A stretch of 64,000 nucleotides of DNA from Paenibacillus shirakamiensis. GTDB lineage: Bacteria > Bacillota > Bacilli > Paenibacillales > Paenibacillaceae. The stretch spans positions 1 through 64,000 of the forward strand of contig NZ_JAGGLD010000007.1 in assembly GCF_017874255.1 (NCBI RefSeq). The letters run 5' to 3'. The translations under genes and the position numbers were made by a program. Below, piece after piece: positions 1-9,189 of this stretch. Under the pieces are notes generated by a model that saw nothing but the letters and a program-made list of their open reading frames with translations, was not told the origin of the DNA and did not search any database. Positions within the stretch are counted from its first letter, which is position 1. Each line of letters begins with the position of its first letter.

Positions 1-90
1 TTCCAGTTCCAGTTCCAGTTCCAGTTCCAGTTCCAGTTCCAGTTCCAGTTCCAGTTCCAGTTCCAGTTCCAGTTCCAGTTCCAGTTCCAG
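1..90. repeat. Hexamer tandem array TTCCAG x15 (Gly-Thr coding), reaching the window edge
   Basis: Fifteen exact copies of TTCCAG run from the first base of the window to position 90 and continue out of it. On the minus strand, in the frame of the secreted protein gene, they encode alternating Gly-Thr. The copies show no sequence variation, which suggests recent expansion by replication slippage. The true length is unknown because the array is cut. Confidence 0.97.
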
Positions 91-841
91 TTCCATTATC
101 GGTGCCAGTGCCAGTACTTGTAGAGGATTTTGGAGTAGCTGTTAGAATCATATCAAAGTAAAGATCCGAACTCGTACCACTTGAATTGTGTACTTCAGCT
201 GTTAAAACGTTGTTCCCATCTTTAAGAATTGCCTTTAACACTGAAGTTAAATCGGCTTTATAAATTTTTGGATTATTTGGATTATCTACAGATACTGTAT
301 TATGATCAACTGCCCCTGCTGGCATATTTGCTCGATACACCTCTGAACCATTGACATAAAATACAAGGCCATCATCCACGCCGAATGTAGCTTGATAGTT
401 ATCATAATTCTGGATATCTTTTATCGAGATTACCTTACTGAAATAAGCAGTAATATTTTTCTTTTTTCTTTCTGTGCCATAACTAATCATTGTAGCTATT
501 TTATCATCAAATATTTTAGTTTCTCCTGGTTCTGTTTTGGGTGCCCACTCATTGGTAAGGGTGTAAGTAGCCGTCTCACCACTACCATTTGTAAGTTCTT
601 TATATCCAAAAGGACCATTCCCCTTCGTCCATGTCGAGAAATCAAAAGAGGTTGCGCCTGTCATAGCTGCACTCTGATCTGTATCTTTATCGGTAAAATA
701 ACTCCATGAAGAACCTTTACTTACGAGATCTACAGGCGTTGCAACGGCCGCTTCTTCCGCACGAACGTTCCATGCTGGAAAGGCTGCTCCGATCACCATT
801 ATAATCACTAGCAGTAAAGTAAAACTCTTCATCTTTTGCAT
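1..841 (-). CDS. Secreted protein, beta-sandwich N-terminus and Gly-Thr repeat linker (C-terminus outside window)
   Basis: The reading frame opens at an ATG (MQKMKSF) with a GGGGTGAG ribosome binding site 12 bases upstream; a second ATG three codons on is equally possible. Residues 1-25 form a signal peptide that probably ends at VRA-EE. About 220 residues follow with a motif of the type DDGLVFYVNGSEVYR, which is typical of galactose-binding-like beta-sandwich modules at the N-terminus of large secreted metallophosphoesterases and lamin-tail proteins of Paenibacillus. The frame then enters a pure Gly-Thr repeat that runs off the window. The catalytic part, if there is one, cannot be seen. The Pho-box-like promoter just upstream would fit an extracellular phosphoesterase or nuclease, but that is inference. 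Confidence 0.85.
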   Translation of the reverse strand, partial: MQKMKSFTLLLVIIMVIGAAFPAWNVRAEEAAVATPVDLVSKGSSWSYFTDKDTDQSAAMTGATSFDFSTWTKGNGPFGYKELTNGSGETATYTLTNEWAPKTEPGETKIFDDKIATMISYGTERKKKNITAYFSKVISIKDIQNYDNYQATFGVDDGLVFYVNGSEVYRANMPAGAVDHNTVSVDNPNNPKIYKADLTSVLKAILKDGNNVLTAEVHNSSGTSSDLYFDMILTATPKSSTSTGTGTDNGTGTGTGTGTGTGTGTGTGTGTGTGTGTGTG

Positions 842-889
842 TGAATACACAGGCTCACCCCATTTATAGTATAGAAACCATCAGTCTCC

Positions 890-943
890 ATCCTAGGGCT
901 TGAGTGTGCGTGTTATGTCATGTTTATGTAAGGGCGGGGTTAA
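890..943 (-). promoter_or_regulatory. Pho box and -10 element for the secreted protein gene
   Basis: On the minus strand four TTAACA-like hexamers (TTAACC, CTTACA, ATGACA, CGCACA) are each separated by exactly five bases. A -10-like TAGGAT lies nine bases after the last one, and there is no -35 hexamer. This is the layout of PhoP-activated promoters in Bacillus, where the repeats occupy about -60 to -20. The predicted transcript would start near 883, about 40 bases before the ATG at 841. The same geometry recurs at 49576-49629. Confidence 0.72.
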
Positions 944-990
944 AACTCTATCTATTCTGTAATTTTTACGAAAAATTCAGACAAATGCAA

Positions 991-1025
991 CAAAAGAACG
1001 CCTAGTCAAGCCAGCCGTTCTTTTG
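991..1025 (-). terminator. Probable intrinsic terminator of the YvfRSTU-like operon
   Basis: CAAAAGAACG and CGTTCTTTTG form a perfect 10-bp stem with a 15-base loop. The stop codon of the response regulator gene lies in the loop, and the minus-strand transcript continues into a T-rich stretch. The loop is large and the stem AT-rich, so the call is moderate. Confidence 0.5.
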
Positions 1026-1604
1026 TGCAATGGCGTATGCATCAATTCGGTTCTTCCCTTCTACCTTCTGAATCGCTTCGGACAGATAGTTACGCACCGT
1101 ACCCGCGGACAAATATAACCTCTCCGCAATATCCCCAGTAGCCAGCCCATCACCCGCAAGCTTCAGAATTTCTCGCTCTCGCGCACTCAGAGGATTCTCA
1201 GCATCCCAGAATGACAAGGCTAGCTCCGGACTTATCGCCCGTTCTCCCCTATGGACAGCACGCAGCGCAGCTACCAATTCACTAATCGGAGCATCTTTCA
1301 GCAAAAATCCACGGACACCTGCTTTCATCGCACGTTGAAAATATCCGGAGCGAGAGAATGTCGTCAGAATGACAACTTGGCAGGGGTTCTCACTACTTTT
1401 TAATTGTTCAGCTAATTCAAGTCCCGTCATCCTAGGCATCTCAATATCTAAGACACAAATATCTGGCTGATGCGACTCAATCAGCTCCATAGCCTCTACT
1501 CCATCTGATGCTAGTCCCACCATCTCAATATCATCTTCCATCTCCAGCAGTGTAGACATAGCTCCTCGAAGCATAGTCTGATCCTCAGCTAATACGACTC
1601 TCAT
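1002..1604 (-). CDS. NarL/FixJ-family response regulator (YvfU/DesR-like)
   Basis: This 200-residue cytoplasmic DNA-binding regulator has a receiver domain (residues 1-115) with acidic residues E7 and D8, phosphoacceptor D53 in VLDIEMP and conserved K103. A LuxR-type helix-turn-helix follows at about 135-198 (LSAREREILKLAGDGL, then LSAGTVRNYLS). Its start overlaps the stop of the upstream kinase gene by four bases, so the two are translationally coupled. With the kinase, permease and ATPase upstream it forms a four-gene operon ordered like Bacillus subtilis yvfRSTU. It most likely activates its own operon when the DesK-type kinase phosphorylates it. The inducing signal cannot be read from the sequence. 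Confidence 0.93.
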   Translation of the reverse strand: MRVVLAEDQTMLRGAMSTLLEMEDDIEMVGLASDGVEAMELIESHQPDICVLDIEMPRMTGLELAEQLKSSENPCQVVILTTFSRSGYFQRAMKAGVRGFLLKDAPISELVAALRAVHRGERAISPELALSFWDAENPLSAREREILKLAGDGLATGDIAERLYLSAGTVRNYLSEAIQKVEGKNRIDAYAIAQKNGWLD

Positions 1605-2743
1605 GACGTCACAGATCCTTTCTGTGTTAAAGGAATTTTAAAGCTCATTATGGTGCCCTGATTAAGTTCAGATTGTATGCTCAGAACACCCTCTACCAAA
1701 TTGAGCCTCTCTTTCATGCCTCGTACACCGCTCCCCAATTGAGATATATCCGTAGACCGTGTAGATTCCGTCTGAACCCCTCTTCCATTGTCATGAACTT
1801 CGAGTGTAATCCCACTCTGCTCTTGTCCTAGCATAACGGTGATTTGAGATGCCTGACTATGCTTTACAACGTTAGTTACGGATTCCCGCAGACACATCCC
1901 TAATATATTGTCTATTAGAGGTGGGAGCATAGGTAGGCCAACCGCCTCTTTCACTTCAAAATCTATCCCCGCAGCCGCCAAAATCTGTGCTGCATGGACC
2001 AGCTCATCTCGAATTGTTGCCCCATTCATGCCGGATACGAGCTCACGCACCTGTCTCAGTGCAGCGCGGGAAGTCGCCTGAATATCGCGAATTTCAAGGA
2101 TAGCCCGTTCCGGGTGCTGCATGACCCATCGCTCAGCTAGCTCCCCCTTTAAAGTAATGAGTGACAACGTATGCCCAAGCGTATCATGCAAATCCCTAGA
2201 AATCCGCTGCCGTTCTTCATTCTTAGAAAGACGTGCAATCTCCTCTTCTGCCACAAAAAGCTTTTCTCTGAGATGACGTGATTTCTGCCCTATCTTCATA
2301 CCTAAGGGCATCAGCACAATAATCACCATCGCTGGCGTGAGTTGGAATATATTTTGAATGCTGAGATCCATTCGATAATGAAATAAGACGCCCGTGAACA
2401 AACTTAAAAGTCCTGCTATCCCTAAAATCATCTGTCTAGTCGATGGAATAAAACCAACAATCGGTGAAGGAAAGAAAGCCATAAAAAGAAAGCTAATATC
2501 GATCTTTAATGCAAAATAAGCAATAATCAAGATTTGAATCCAGACAGAAAGCAGACGGTACTTTTTATAGTTCATACTAAATACATACAAAGCTACGAAA
2601 ACCCCAAGAATAGCGAAAGAAATCATCATCTGTGATAGAGGTAATGTGATTAAGATTGATATCGGAAACACTAGATAGATTAGCCATAATAGAGAGTAAT
2701 ATATAGGGGTTCCCGTTCGAGAGTTTTTTGATTGTGATGCCAT
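1601..2743 (-). CDS. DesK-type sensor histidine kinase (YvfT-like)
   Basis: The 380-residue protein has about five or six N-terminal membrane segments (residues 15-150) with very short loops, so it has no extracellular sensor domain and probably senses within the membrane. A HisKA_3 dimerisation helix carries the phosphorylated histidine H186 in RDLHDTLGH. The ATPase domain has an N-box around NVVKHSQA, a DNGRGV G1 box and a GSGVRGMKERL G2 box. It lies one base downstream of the permease gene and overlaps the regulator gene by four bases. It should phosphorylate the adjacent LuxR-type regulator. The YvfT assignment rests on domain type and on operon order. Confidence 0.92.
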   Translation of the reverse strand: MASQSKNSRTGTPIYYSLLWLIYLVFPISILITLPLSQMMISFAILGVFVALYVFSMNYKKYRLLSVWIQILIIAYFALKIDISFLFMAFFPSPIVGFIPSTRQMILGIAGLLSLFTGVLFHYRMDLSIQNIFQLTPAMVIIVLMPLGMKIGQKSRHLREKLFVAEEEIARLSKNEERQRISRDLHDTLGHTLSLITLKGELAERWVMQHPERAILEIRDIQATSRAALRQVRELVSGMNGATIRDELVHAAQILAAAGIDFEVKEAVGLPMLPPLIDNILGMCLRESVTNVVKHSQASQITVMLGQEQSGITLEVHDNGRGVQTESTRSTDISQLGSGVRGMKERLNLVEGVLSIQSELNQGTIMSFKIPLTQKGSVTS

Positions 2744-2744
2744 C

Positions 2745-3491
2745 CTATATCGCTTCCTGTCTTTTCATGATATAGCTGGATAGTACCATAAAAAGGATAA
2801 TGTACATAGATAGAATCGCTATACCCGTCCAGTCTAGCGCTCTCCCTTCTACTAATGCCCATGGCCCTTCTCCCATGCGGTAAGTTGGTGTAAATTTTGC
2901 AATATTCTGTAGCACGCTAGGTAGAGAAGAGAGGGGCATCCACAGTCCACCTACTATAGAAAGAGACATGTATAGAGCCATACTTATCATTTGGACTACG
3001 TCACTATTCTTCATAGAGCCAAGGAATAAACCTAGTGCCATGAACGCAAATCCCCCCACCCAGATCCATAGACCTGCTTCCAGCCAGATTGACCAAGATA
3101 AATGCACCGACTTACCTACTCGCCCAAGGAGGAACATCGTGAGAATTAAGATTAAATTAATAGCTCCCTGTGCAGCGATTTTGGATAACACATAGGATCC
3201 TGAGGGCAGCGGGGACAATCTTAACAATCGAATCCAGCCAGCAGAGCGTTCTTTGGATATCCGCTGCGAGAAAGTGACTAGACTTGCCCCTACTACTCCA
3301 TATGATGTCATCGACATCAAATAATAAGCAGACCAATAAGAAGGAACGTCACTACCTCCAACAACCGCTGTAAATAAGAAGAAAAATGCGGCCGGCATTA
3401 GAATCGAGAAGAAAATAAATCGCCGATTTCGAAACGTACGAAGCAACTCCGCCTGAACCTGGGCCCATGAAGACTTAATATAGTAATTCAT
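2745..3491 (-). CDS. ABC-2 type transporter permease (YvfS-like)
   Basis: A polytopic protein of 248 residues with six predicted membrane spans, of the DrrB/ABC-2 permease type, including WIRLLRLSPLPSGSYVLSK near the first cytoplasmic loop. Three ATG codons lie in tandem after an AAGGAGAG site. The third (3491) has the best spacing and is used here, rather than a longer frame that would begin inside the ATPase gene. That site overlaps the stop codon of the ATPase gene, so the two are closely coupled. It forms the membrane part of an exporter with the ATPase upstream. The substrate is unknown; related systems (LnrLMN, YvfRS) handle lipophilic or membrane-active compounds. Confidence 0.9.
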   Translation of the reverse strand: MNYYIKSSWAQVQAELLRTFRNRRFIFFSILMPAAFFFLFTAVVGGSDVPSYWSAYYLMSMTSYGVVGASLVTFSQRISKERSAGWIRLLRLSPLPSGSYVLSKIAAQGAINLILILTMFLLGRVGKSVHLSWSIWLEAGLWIWVGGFAFMALGLFLGSMKNSDVVQMISMALYMSLSIVGGLWMPLSSLPSVLQNIAKFTPTYRMGEGPWALVEGRALDWTGIAILSMYIILFMVLSSYIMKRQEAI

Positions 3492-3504
3492 CATCATCTC
3501 TCCT

Positions 3505-4413
3505 TTACATAATTCCTTTATAGTCTTGTTGAAGGAGTCTTTGAAATGCCTCATTTAGACCCCCACTTTGAATTTCAATGTCTTGCATGGGAATGGAGTA
3601 TTCAATTAATGTCCTCATTAAAAGGTCAGTGTCTGAACTGTATAGTCTAGCTCTTCGTCCCTTCCACTCTATGCCTGAAATGCCAGGCACACCTTGAAGC
3701 TGCTCCTCTGTCACCTCTTCTCCTACAGTGAAACTAATCGTACGCCCCGAGGCTAGAGCCTTGATACTGCTTGGGGTACCATCAGCAATACATTGACCCT
3801 GCTGCACCACAACGATTCTTCCCGCTACTTGATCTGCTTCCTCCAAATGATGAGTGGTCAGTAGAACCGTCTTCCCTCGTGAGGCCATGCCCTCTACCGT
3901 ATCCCAAAAAAGAATTCGTGAACGGACATCCATGCCTACTGTGGGTTCGTCTAAGAATAATATTTCAGGGTTTCCCGCCATAGCTAAGGCGAAGCCCAGT
4001 CTACGCTGCTGTCCACCTGATAATGCGGAAGCCATAATGCCTTGTTCCTCCTTTAGACCGGAGAGGAGAAGTAGTTGCTCTAACGCAAGCGGCTGGGTAT
4101 AGTAACTTCTAAAAAGATTAATGGTCTCTCCTACCTTCAAGTTATCAATTACACTCGTATCCTGAAGCATGGCACCGATTCGGCCGCGAATCGCTCGGGT
4201 TCGTGGGTCTCCGCCAAGCAGCCTGATGTTACCGCTCGTTGGATTCATAAGTCCTAGCATCATGGATATGATCGTGGTTTTCCCTGCTCCATTGGGGCCA
4301 AGCAAGGCAGTTACGCTTCCTCGCTCTATTTTCAAATCCAAGTTGTCGACTGCTTTTTTACCTTTAAATATTTTGGTCACACCTTGCATTTGAATAGCTA
4401 ATGAACTCATCAT
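3505..4413 (-). CDS. ABC transporter ATP-binding protein (YvfR-like)
   Basis: The first gene of the four-gene operon encodes a 302-residue ATPase. It has a Walker A at residues 39-46 (GPNGAGKT), a signature LSGGQQR at 131-137 and a Walker B with catalytic Glu in ILFLDEP at 151-157, then the H-loop in TTHHLEEAD. The C-terminal extension is typical of drug and antibiotic exporter ATPases of the DrrA/CcmA group. The start is placed at the first of two tandem ATGs (4413 and 4410), six bases after GGGAG; a longer frame from 4434 lacks such a site. It powers the adjacent permease. The kinase pair downstream suggests that expression is induced by the exported compound. Confidence 0.92.
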   Translation of the reverse strand: MMSSLAIQMQGVTKIFKGKKAVDNLDLKIERGSVTALLGPNGAGKTTIISMMLGLMNPTSGNIRLLGGDPRTRAIRGRIGAMLQDTSVIDNLKVGETINLFRSYYTQPLALEQLLLLSGLKEEQGIMASALSGGQQRRLGFALAMAGNPEILFLDEPTVGMDVRSRILFWDTVEGMASRGKTVLLTTHHLEEADQVAGRIVVVQQGQCIADGTPSSIKALASGRTISFTVGEEVTEEQLQGVPGISGIEWKGRRARLYSSDTDLLMRTLIEYSIPMQDIEIQSGGLNEAFQRLLQQDYKGIM

Positions 4414-4573
4414 CCCACACTCCCGCTTCCTCATCTCTTGTTTGACTTTATCTTACGAATTCTAAGAAGAGTTAGGAATTCCAACTTGTCACCTTTTCCC
4501 TATGACAATTGTCATATAGTTAGTAAAGAGAAGATTTATGCTTAAAAAATGAGCTCCCAAGACATAGTAAAGG

Positions 4574-4595
4574 GACGAAGCCTCTGGGCTTCGTC
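4574..4595. other. Perfect 9-bp stem-loop between two divergent operons
   Basis: GACGAAGCC and GGCTTCGTC are a perfect inverted repeat around a TCTG loop, in the 270-bp gap between the divergent ATPase and response regulator genes. It looks like an intrinsic terminator stem, but no T-tract follows on either strand within ten bases and no gene ends nearby. It may instead be an operator or the remains of a terminator. Confidence 0.5.
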
Positions 4596-4687
4596 TATTG
4601 CATTATACTTTCAGAGCATTGTTAACTATACTATGATTTATAGAAATCACTGATTATAGAAATAACAGATCGTGTGGTGAAACGTTG

Positions 4688-5380
4688 ATGTTCAGCATTA
4701 TGTTAATTGAGGATGATATGACCTTGTTCCAAGAGATCAAGGACAGACTTTCCCAGTGGTCCTATGACATTATAGGCGTACAGGATTTCAGCAATATTAT
4801 CCCTGAGTTCACGGCCAGCGCGCCGGATCTAGTCCTCATTGATATCCAGTTGCCCAAATTCGATGGGTTCCATTGGTGCCGAATCATTCGTTCGCATTCG
4901 AACGTACCGATTCTCTTCTTATCCTCCCGAGATCATCCGACGGATATGATTATGTCCATGCAGCTTGGGGCCGATGATTTCATTCAGAAGCCGTTCAATT
5001 TCGATGTCCTGATTGCTAAAATACAAGCCATCTTACGCCGGGTGTACAATTATAATACCGACCGTATTGAACTCAGAACGTGGCGAGGGGCTACTGTGGA
5101 ATATGTAAAAAACACAATTTCTAATGAAAAGGGCGCCGTAGAACTAACTAAAAATGAAATGTACATTCTGAAAATACTCATTGAGCAGAAAAACCAAATC
5201 GTCAGCCGAGAAGAGCTGATTCGTAGCTTGTGGGATCATGAGCATTTTGTCAGCGATAACACGCTCACCGTGAATGTGAATCGCCTGCGCAAAAAGCTTG
5301 AAATCCTTGGGCTTGATCCTTATATTGAGACCAAAGTAGGTCAAGGATATAAAGCTTCAGAAGAGGTCTTGAGCTTATGA
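4688..5380 (+). CDS. OmpR-family response regulator (BceR-like)
   Basis: A 230-residue regulator with a receiver domain (E8, D9, phosphoacceptor D52 in VLIDIQLP, K near 101) and an OmpR/PhoB winged helix (about 130-228, ending DPYIETKVGQGYK). An ATG at 4688 is used; a TTG lies directly before it at 4685. The ribosome binding site is weak. It overlaps the next gene, an intramembrane-sensing kinase, by four bases, and a BceAB-type transporter follows. This is the classic BceRS-BceAB arrangement for defence against cell-wall-active peptide antibiotics. The palindrome at 6371-6400 is its probable binding site. Confidence 0.92.
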   Translation: MFSIMLIEDDMTLFQEIKDRLSQWSYDIIGVQDFSNIIPEFTASAPDLVLIDIQLPKFDGFHWCRIIRSHSNVPILFLSSRDHPTDMIMSMQLGADDFIQKPFNFDVLIAKIQAILRRVYNYNTDRIELRTWRGATVEYVKNTISNEKGAVELTKNEMYILKILIEQKNQIVSREELIRSLWDHEHFVSDNTLTVNVNRLRKKLEILGLDPYIETKVGQGYKASEEVLSL

Positions 5381-6381
5381 TAAGGGCGTATGTAAGAGAG
5401 CGACTTAGTTGGATTGTCCTGTTCTTATGGCTACTCCTACTCCTGATGTTCATTGGATATGTGGATGCTGAAATTCCTTTTCAGCCTATTATCTATGTTA
5501 TCTTTCTATTCGGCCTGGTTTTTGGGGTCTTTCTCATAGTTAGATATTTTCTAGAGACTCGCTTTTATCGCAATATTGTAGCTTGGGAACCAGGCTATGA
5601 TCTATCTACGCTGGAAGAGGCTTCAAGTCCTTTTGAACAGCTTACCTTAGATTTGATCACGCAACAGACGGATCGCGCCCGCCAAGAGGCCTCGCAGCAT
5701 CTTATGGACGTTGAACAGGAAAAGGATGATCTATTAGCATGGATTCATGAGGTGAAGACCCCACTCACTGCGATGCAGCTCATGATCGAACGGATGGAGG
5801 ACAGAGTACTCCAAGGCCAGCTCATGTATGAATGGTTGCGCGTGCATCTCCTTCTAGATCAACAATTACACCATAAGCGTATTCCATTTATCCAAAACGA
5901 TGTATATATGGAACAAGCCCCGCTAGAACCACTGATCTATCAAGAAATTAAGGCCCTTCAGTCGTGGTGCATGCAGAAAGGGATCGGCTTCGATGTCCAT
6001 CTATCCGTGCCCACTGTACTCAGTGATATGAAATGGCTTGGCTTTATAATTAGGCAGATCCTTACCAATGCTGTGAAATACAGTCATGCCTCTGATATTG
6101 TGATCGAAAGCCTTTTTATCCATGGCAAAACACATCTACGTATTACAGACTATGGCCGAGGGATAGATCCTAAGGATCTCCCCCGCATCTTCGAGAAGGG
6201 CTTCACCTCTACGGCGCATCACGGGGACAGCGCTTCTACAGGGATGGGACTATATCTTGCTCAAAAAGCCGCGCATTCTCTGCTCATCCATATTGAAGTA
6301 AGCTCGAAGCTCGGTCAAGAATCAATTTTCACCCTCATTTTTCCGGAGAAAAATGCATTTTCCGCCCTCCTAAGCATGTGA
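5377..6381 (+). CDS. Intramembrane-sensing histidine kinase (BceS-like)
   Basis: This 334-residue kinase has two membrane helices (about 12-29 and 35-57) joined by only a few external residues. Such kinases have no ligand-binding domain of their own and take their signal from the BceAB transporter. The phosphorylated histidine is H124 in WIHEVKTPL, followed by an ATPase domain with NAVKYS, DYGRGID and GMGLYLAQKAA. Its stop codon lies inside the 28-bp-arm palindrome that precedes the transporter genes. Length and architecture match BceS. Confidence 0.92.
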   Translation: MIRAYVRERLSWIVLFLWLLLLLMFIGYVDAEIPFQPIIYVIFLFGLVFGVFLIVRYFLETRFYRNIVAWEPGYDLSTLEEASSPFEQLTLDLITQQTDRARQEASQHLMDVEQEKDDLLAWIHEVKTPLTAMQLMIERMEDRVLQGQLMYEWLRVHLLLDQQLHHKRIPFIQNDVYMEQAPLEPLIYQEIKALQSWCMQKGIGFDVHLSVPTVLSDMKWLGFIIRQILTNAVKYSHASDIVIESLFIHGKTHLRITDYGRGIDPKDLPRIFEKGFTSTAHHGDSASTGMGLYLAQKAAHSLLIHIEVSSKLGQESIFTLIFPEKNAFSALLSM

Positions 6382-6400
6382 CGAAATCGTCACATGCTTA
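6371..6400. promoter_or_regulatory. Perfect palindrome, candidate BceR-type operator
   Basis: Two perfect 14-base arms (TAAGCATGTGACGA and its complement) flank a 2-base AA centre. The arms cover the last codons and stop of the kinase gene and lie about 80 bases before the TTG start of the transporter ATPase. BceR-type regulators bind inverted repeats at this position upstream of their transporter operon. TATGAT at 6446-6451 could be the -10. No T-tract follows, so it is less likely to be a terminator. Confidence 0.65.
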
Positions 6401-6480
6401 TACACATTGTTCGGCGAAACGAGGGAAAGTATGATTCCACTCCACTATGATAAAGGTATACAGAAAAGGAGTGAAAACTA

Positions 6481-7242
6481 TTGGTTATTCTCGAAGCACA
6501 TAAACTCACAAAAACCTTTGGCAATAAATTGAATAAACAAGAGGTGCTTAAAGGCATCGATATCCGTGTAGATCAAGGTGAATTCGTCAGCATCATGGGG
6601 GCCTCCGGTTCTGGCAAAACCACATTACTGAACGTGCTCTCTTCAATTGATAAGGTAAGCACGGGAACGATATCCATTGAGGGCAAGCAATTTACACAGA
6701 TGAAAGAGAAAGAACTGGCGGAATTCCGCAAACATTATTTAGGCTTTGTTTTTCAAGAATATAATCTGCTCGATACGCTGACCGTCAAAGAAAATGTTCT
6801 GCTGCCCCTTTCGATCCGCAAAGTATCCAGAACAGATGCCGATCAGCGTTTTGAAGCTGTCGCCAAGGAACTCGGCATTTTCGATCTAAGAGACAAATAT
6901 CCCAGTGAAATTTCGGGTGGACAAAAGCAGCGTACCTCGGCTGCGCGGGCATTCATTCATGAACCTAGCATTATTTTTGCCGATGAACCTACCGGGGCCC
7001 TTGATTCGAAATCTGCATCAGACTTGCTGAATAAGCTTAGTGAAATGAATCAAAAACGAGCGGCGACCATCGTCATGGTGACCCACGACCCGCTGGCGGC
7101 AAGTTATTGCAGCCGGGTTATCTTCATCCGAGATGGGCAGATCTATACTCAGCTGCACAAGGGCGAGGAGACGAGACAAGCCTTCTTCAATGACATCATG
7201 AAAACCCAAGGGGTTCTAGGCGGTGTTCCGCATGAACACTAA
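6481..7242 (+). CDS. ABC transporter ATP-binding protein (BceA-like)
   Basis: A 253-residue MacB/LolD-class ATPase that starts with TTG, eight bases after an AAAAGGAGTG site. Walker A lies at residues 40-47 (GASGSGKT), the Q-loop at VFQEYNLL, the signature SGGQKQR at 145-151 and the Walker B IIFADEP at 164-170. It is the nucleotide-binding part of the peptide-antibiotic sensing and resistance transporter, acting with the large permease whose gene overlaps its 3' end. In BceAB systems the complex shields the target lipid and also signals to the kinase. Confidence 0.93.
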   Translation: MVILEAHKLTKTFGNKLNKQEVLKGIDIRVDQGEFVSIMGASGSGKTTLLNVLSSIDKVSTGTISIEGKQFTQMKEKELAEFRKHYLGFVFQEYNLLDTLTVKENVLLPLSIRKVSRTDADQRFEAVAKELGIFDLRDKYPSEISGGQKQRTSAARAFIHEPSIIFADEPTGALDSKSASDLLNKLSEMNQKRAATIVMVTHDPLAASYCSRVIFIRDGQIYTQLHKGEETRQAFFNDIMKTQGVLGGVPHEH

Positions 7243-9181
7243 TCAGCTTATCCTTCGCAATTTCCGCAAAAATCTAAAACATTACTATTTGTATATTTTC
7301 GCCCTTATTTTCAGTGTGGCGCTATACTTTGCCTTCGTGACCTTGCAGTATGATCCTGCGCTGGATGCAAGTAAAGGTTCCATTAAAGGAGGAGCCGCCC
7401 TCAAAGCCGCATCGATCCTACTCGTTGTCATTGTGGCCATCTTCCTACTGTATGCCAATAACATCTTCATTAAACGCCGGAGTAAGGAGATTGGATTGTT
7501 CCAACTCATCGGGATGACCAAGGGCAAGATCTTCCGAATCTTAAGTCTGGAAAATCTCATGCTGTACTTTGGCTCTCTGCTCGCTGGGATATTCGTGGGA
7601 TTCTCTGTTTCCCGCTTAATTCTGATGATATTGTTCAAAATCACAGGTGTACAAGGGATCGCAAGTCTACGCTTCTCGCCCGAGGCGCTGTTACAGACGG
7701 TAATTGTGTTTGCTGTAATTTACGTATTTATCATGTTATTGAACTTTGTTTTTGTACAGAGACAGAGTATTCTCTCCCTATTCAAGGTCAAGTCCTCCGC
7801 AGAAGGTAAAGCCAGAAACTTATCGATCTGGGAAATGATTCTCGGCCTACTTGGTGTTGGGCTGATAGCACTCGGCTATTACGAATCCACCACGCTCTTC
7901 AGTGGGGAGTTAGGTTCGATGAATCAACTTCTGATCTCGATGGTGATCATTCTTGGTTCAGTCATAATCGGTACGTATTTGTTCTATAAAGGATCGGTTA
8001 GCTTCCTATTTAACTTGATTCGTAAGAGCAAAGGCGGTTATTTATCCTTAAATGAAGTCCTATCTCTATCTTCCATCATGTTCCGCATGAAGTCGAATGC
8101 CTTGGTACTTACCATCATTACTACCGTGTCTGCCCTTGCGATTGCGCTGCTGTCTCTGACCTATATCTCCTACTATTCAGCCGAGAAGTCTGCGGAACTA
8201 AGTGTGCCCAATGATTTCTCCGTCCTTCAATTCAAGGATGAGCAGAAATTTACACAGGCACTCAAAGCCCAACATATTGAATATGTAACCACACACCGAG
8301 AGGTCATTCAGGCGACAGTAGATGCATCCAAGCTGATTCAATCCAATCAAGCAGGAATGCACTGGGACCCGAGTAAAGCTAAGCTTCCTGTAGTGAGTGA
8401 TGCTTCGCTTAATGGAGTAGATATTGCTCCTGGAGAGACTGGGTTCACGGGATACAGCGATGCTCTGGATCAATTTTTATCCTTTACGTTAAATGAAAAG
8501 CTTGTACTCAAAGGCAAAAATATTCAGCTCCCCTTAAAACTCACCAGTTCAAGCAAGGACGCTGTAGTCTCTTGGTACTTCACCAACGGGAGCATGCCAA
8601 CCTTAATTGTAGACCAATCTGTGTTTGAACGCCTGGTTAGAAATCAAGATCCTTCGATTCAAAGAACGGAATCCTCTACCTACATTGGGATTGATATTAA
8701 GGACCCCAAGCAATTAGAGCAGGCGAACATCCTCTTTCACAAAATGGGTTACCAAGATCGGGGAGGTTTTAACTCACAGCTTGATCTGATTCATAATCAG
8801 AAGAACAACATGGGACTTATTATGTTCATTGTGGGATTCTTAGGACTTGCCTTCCTCATCACATCTGGTTGTATTTTATACTTCAAGCAAGTGGATGAAG
8901 GTGAGGAAGAACAACCGAACTATACTATTCTTAGGAAGCTCGGCTATACGCAAGGCGACATCCTGCGCGGCATTCAAGTGAAACAGCTCTTTAACTTTGG
9001 AATTCCTTTAGTCATAGGTCTTCTCCACAGTTATTTCGCCATTAAATCTGGCTGGTTCTTCTTCGGTACGGAGCTATGGACACCGATGATTCTCATCATG
9101 TTATTCTATACAGCGCTGTATTCCATTTTTGGACTACTATCCGTTCTGTTCTATAAGAAAGTGATTCAGAACGCTTTGTAA
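7232..9181 (+). CDS. BceB-like FtsX-fold permease
   Basis: The 649-residue permease starts at an ATG ([11 protein letters not shown]) inside the last codons of the ATPase gene. There are four N-terminal helices, then helices to about residue 310, a large external domain of roughly 200 residues (about 320-520), and C-terminal helices. This is the ten-helix BceB layout, in which the external domain recognises the peptide or its lipid II-cycle complex. The motif [20 protein letters not shown] in the first cytoplasmic loop is characteristic of FtsX/MacB permeases. Bacitracin, mersacidin or other peptides are possible ligands; the sequence does not tell which. Confidence 0.93.
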   Translation: MNTNQLILRNFRKNLKHYYLYIFALIFSVALYFAFVTLQYDPALDASKGSIKGGAALKAASILLVVIVAIFLLYANNIFIKRRSKEIGLFQLIGMTKGKIFRILSLENLMLYFGSLLAGIFVGFSVSRLILMILFKITGVQGIASLRFSPEALLQTVIVFAVIYVFIMLLNFVFVQRQSILSLFKVKSSAEGKARNLSIWEMILGLLGVGLIALGYYESTTLFSGELGSMNQLLISMVIILGSVIIGTYLFYKGSVSFLFNLIRKSKGGYLSLNEVLSLSSIMFRMKSNALVLTIITTVSALAIALLSLTYISYYSAEKSAELSVPNDFSVLQFKDEQKFTQALKAQHIEYVTTHREVIQATVDASKLIQSNQAGMHWDPSKAKLPVVSDASLNGVDIAPGETGFTGYSDALDQFLSFTLNEKLVLKGKNIQLPLKLTSSSKDAVVSWYFTNGSMPTLIVDQSVFERLVRNQDPSIQRTESSTYIGIDIKDPKQLEQANILFHKMGYQDRGGFNSQLDLIHNQKNNMGLIMFIVGFLGLAFLITSGCILYFKQVDEGEEEQPNYTILRKLGYTQGDILRGIQVKQLFNFGIPLVIGLLHSYFAIKSGWFFFGTELWTPMILIMLFYTALYSIFGLLSVLFYKKVIQNAL

Positions 9182-9189
9182 ATCAAGAA

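Noticed and set aside
1..90. CRISPR-like repeat array
   Set aside because: The repeats are contiguous hexamers without spacers and lie in a coding frame.
4574..4595. Intrinsic terminator
   Set aside because: The stem is perfect, but no T-tract follows on either strand and both flanking genes start, not end, here.
5144..5453. Minus-strand frames of 62-66 codons across the BceR/BceS junction
   Set aside because: They overlap two well-supported genes, have no ribosome site and no recognisable protein features.
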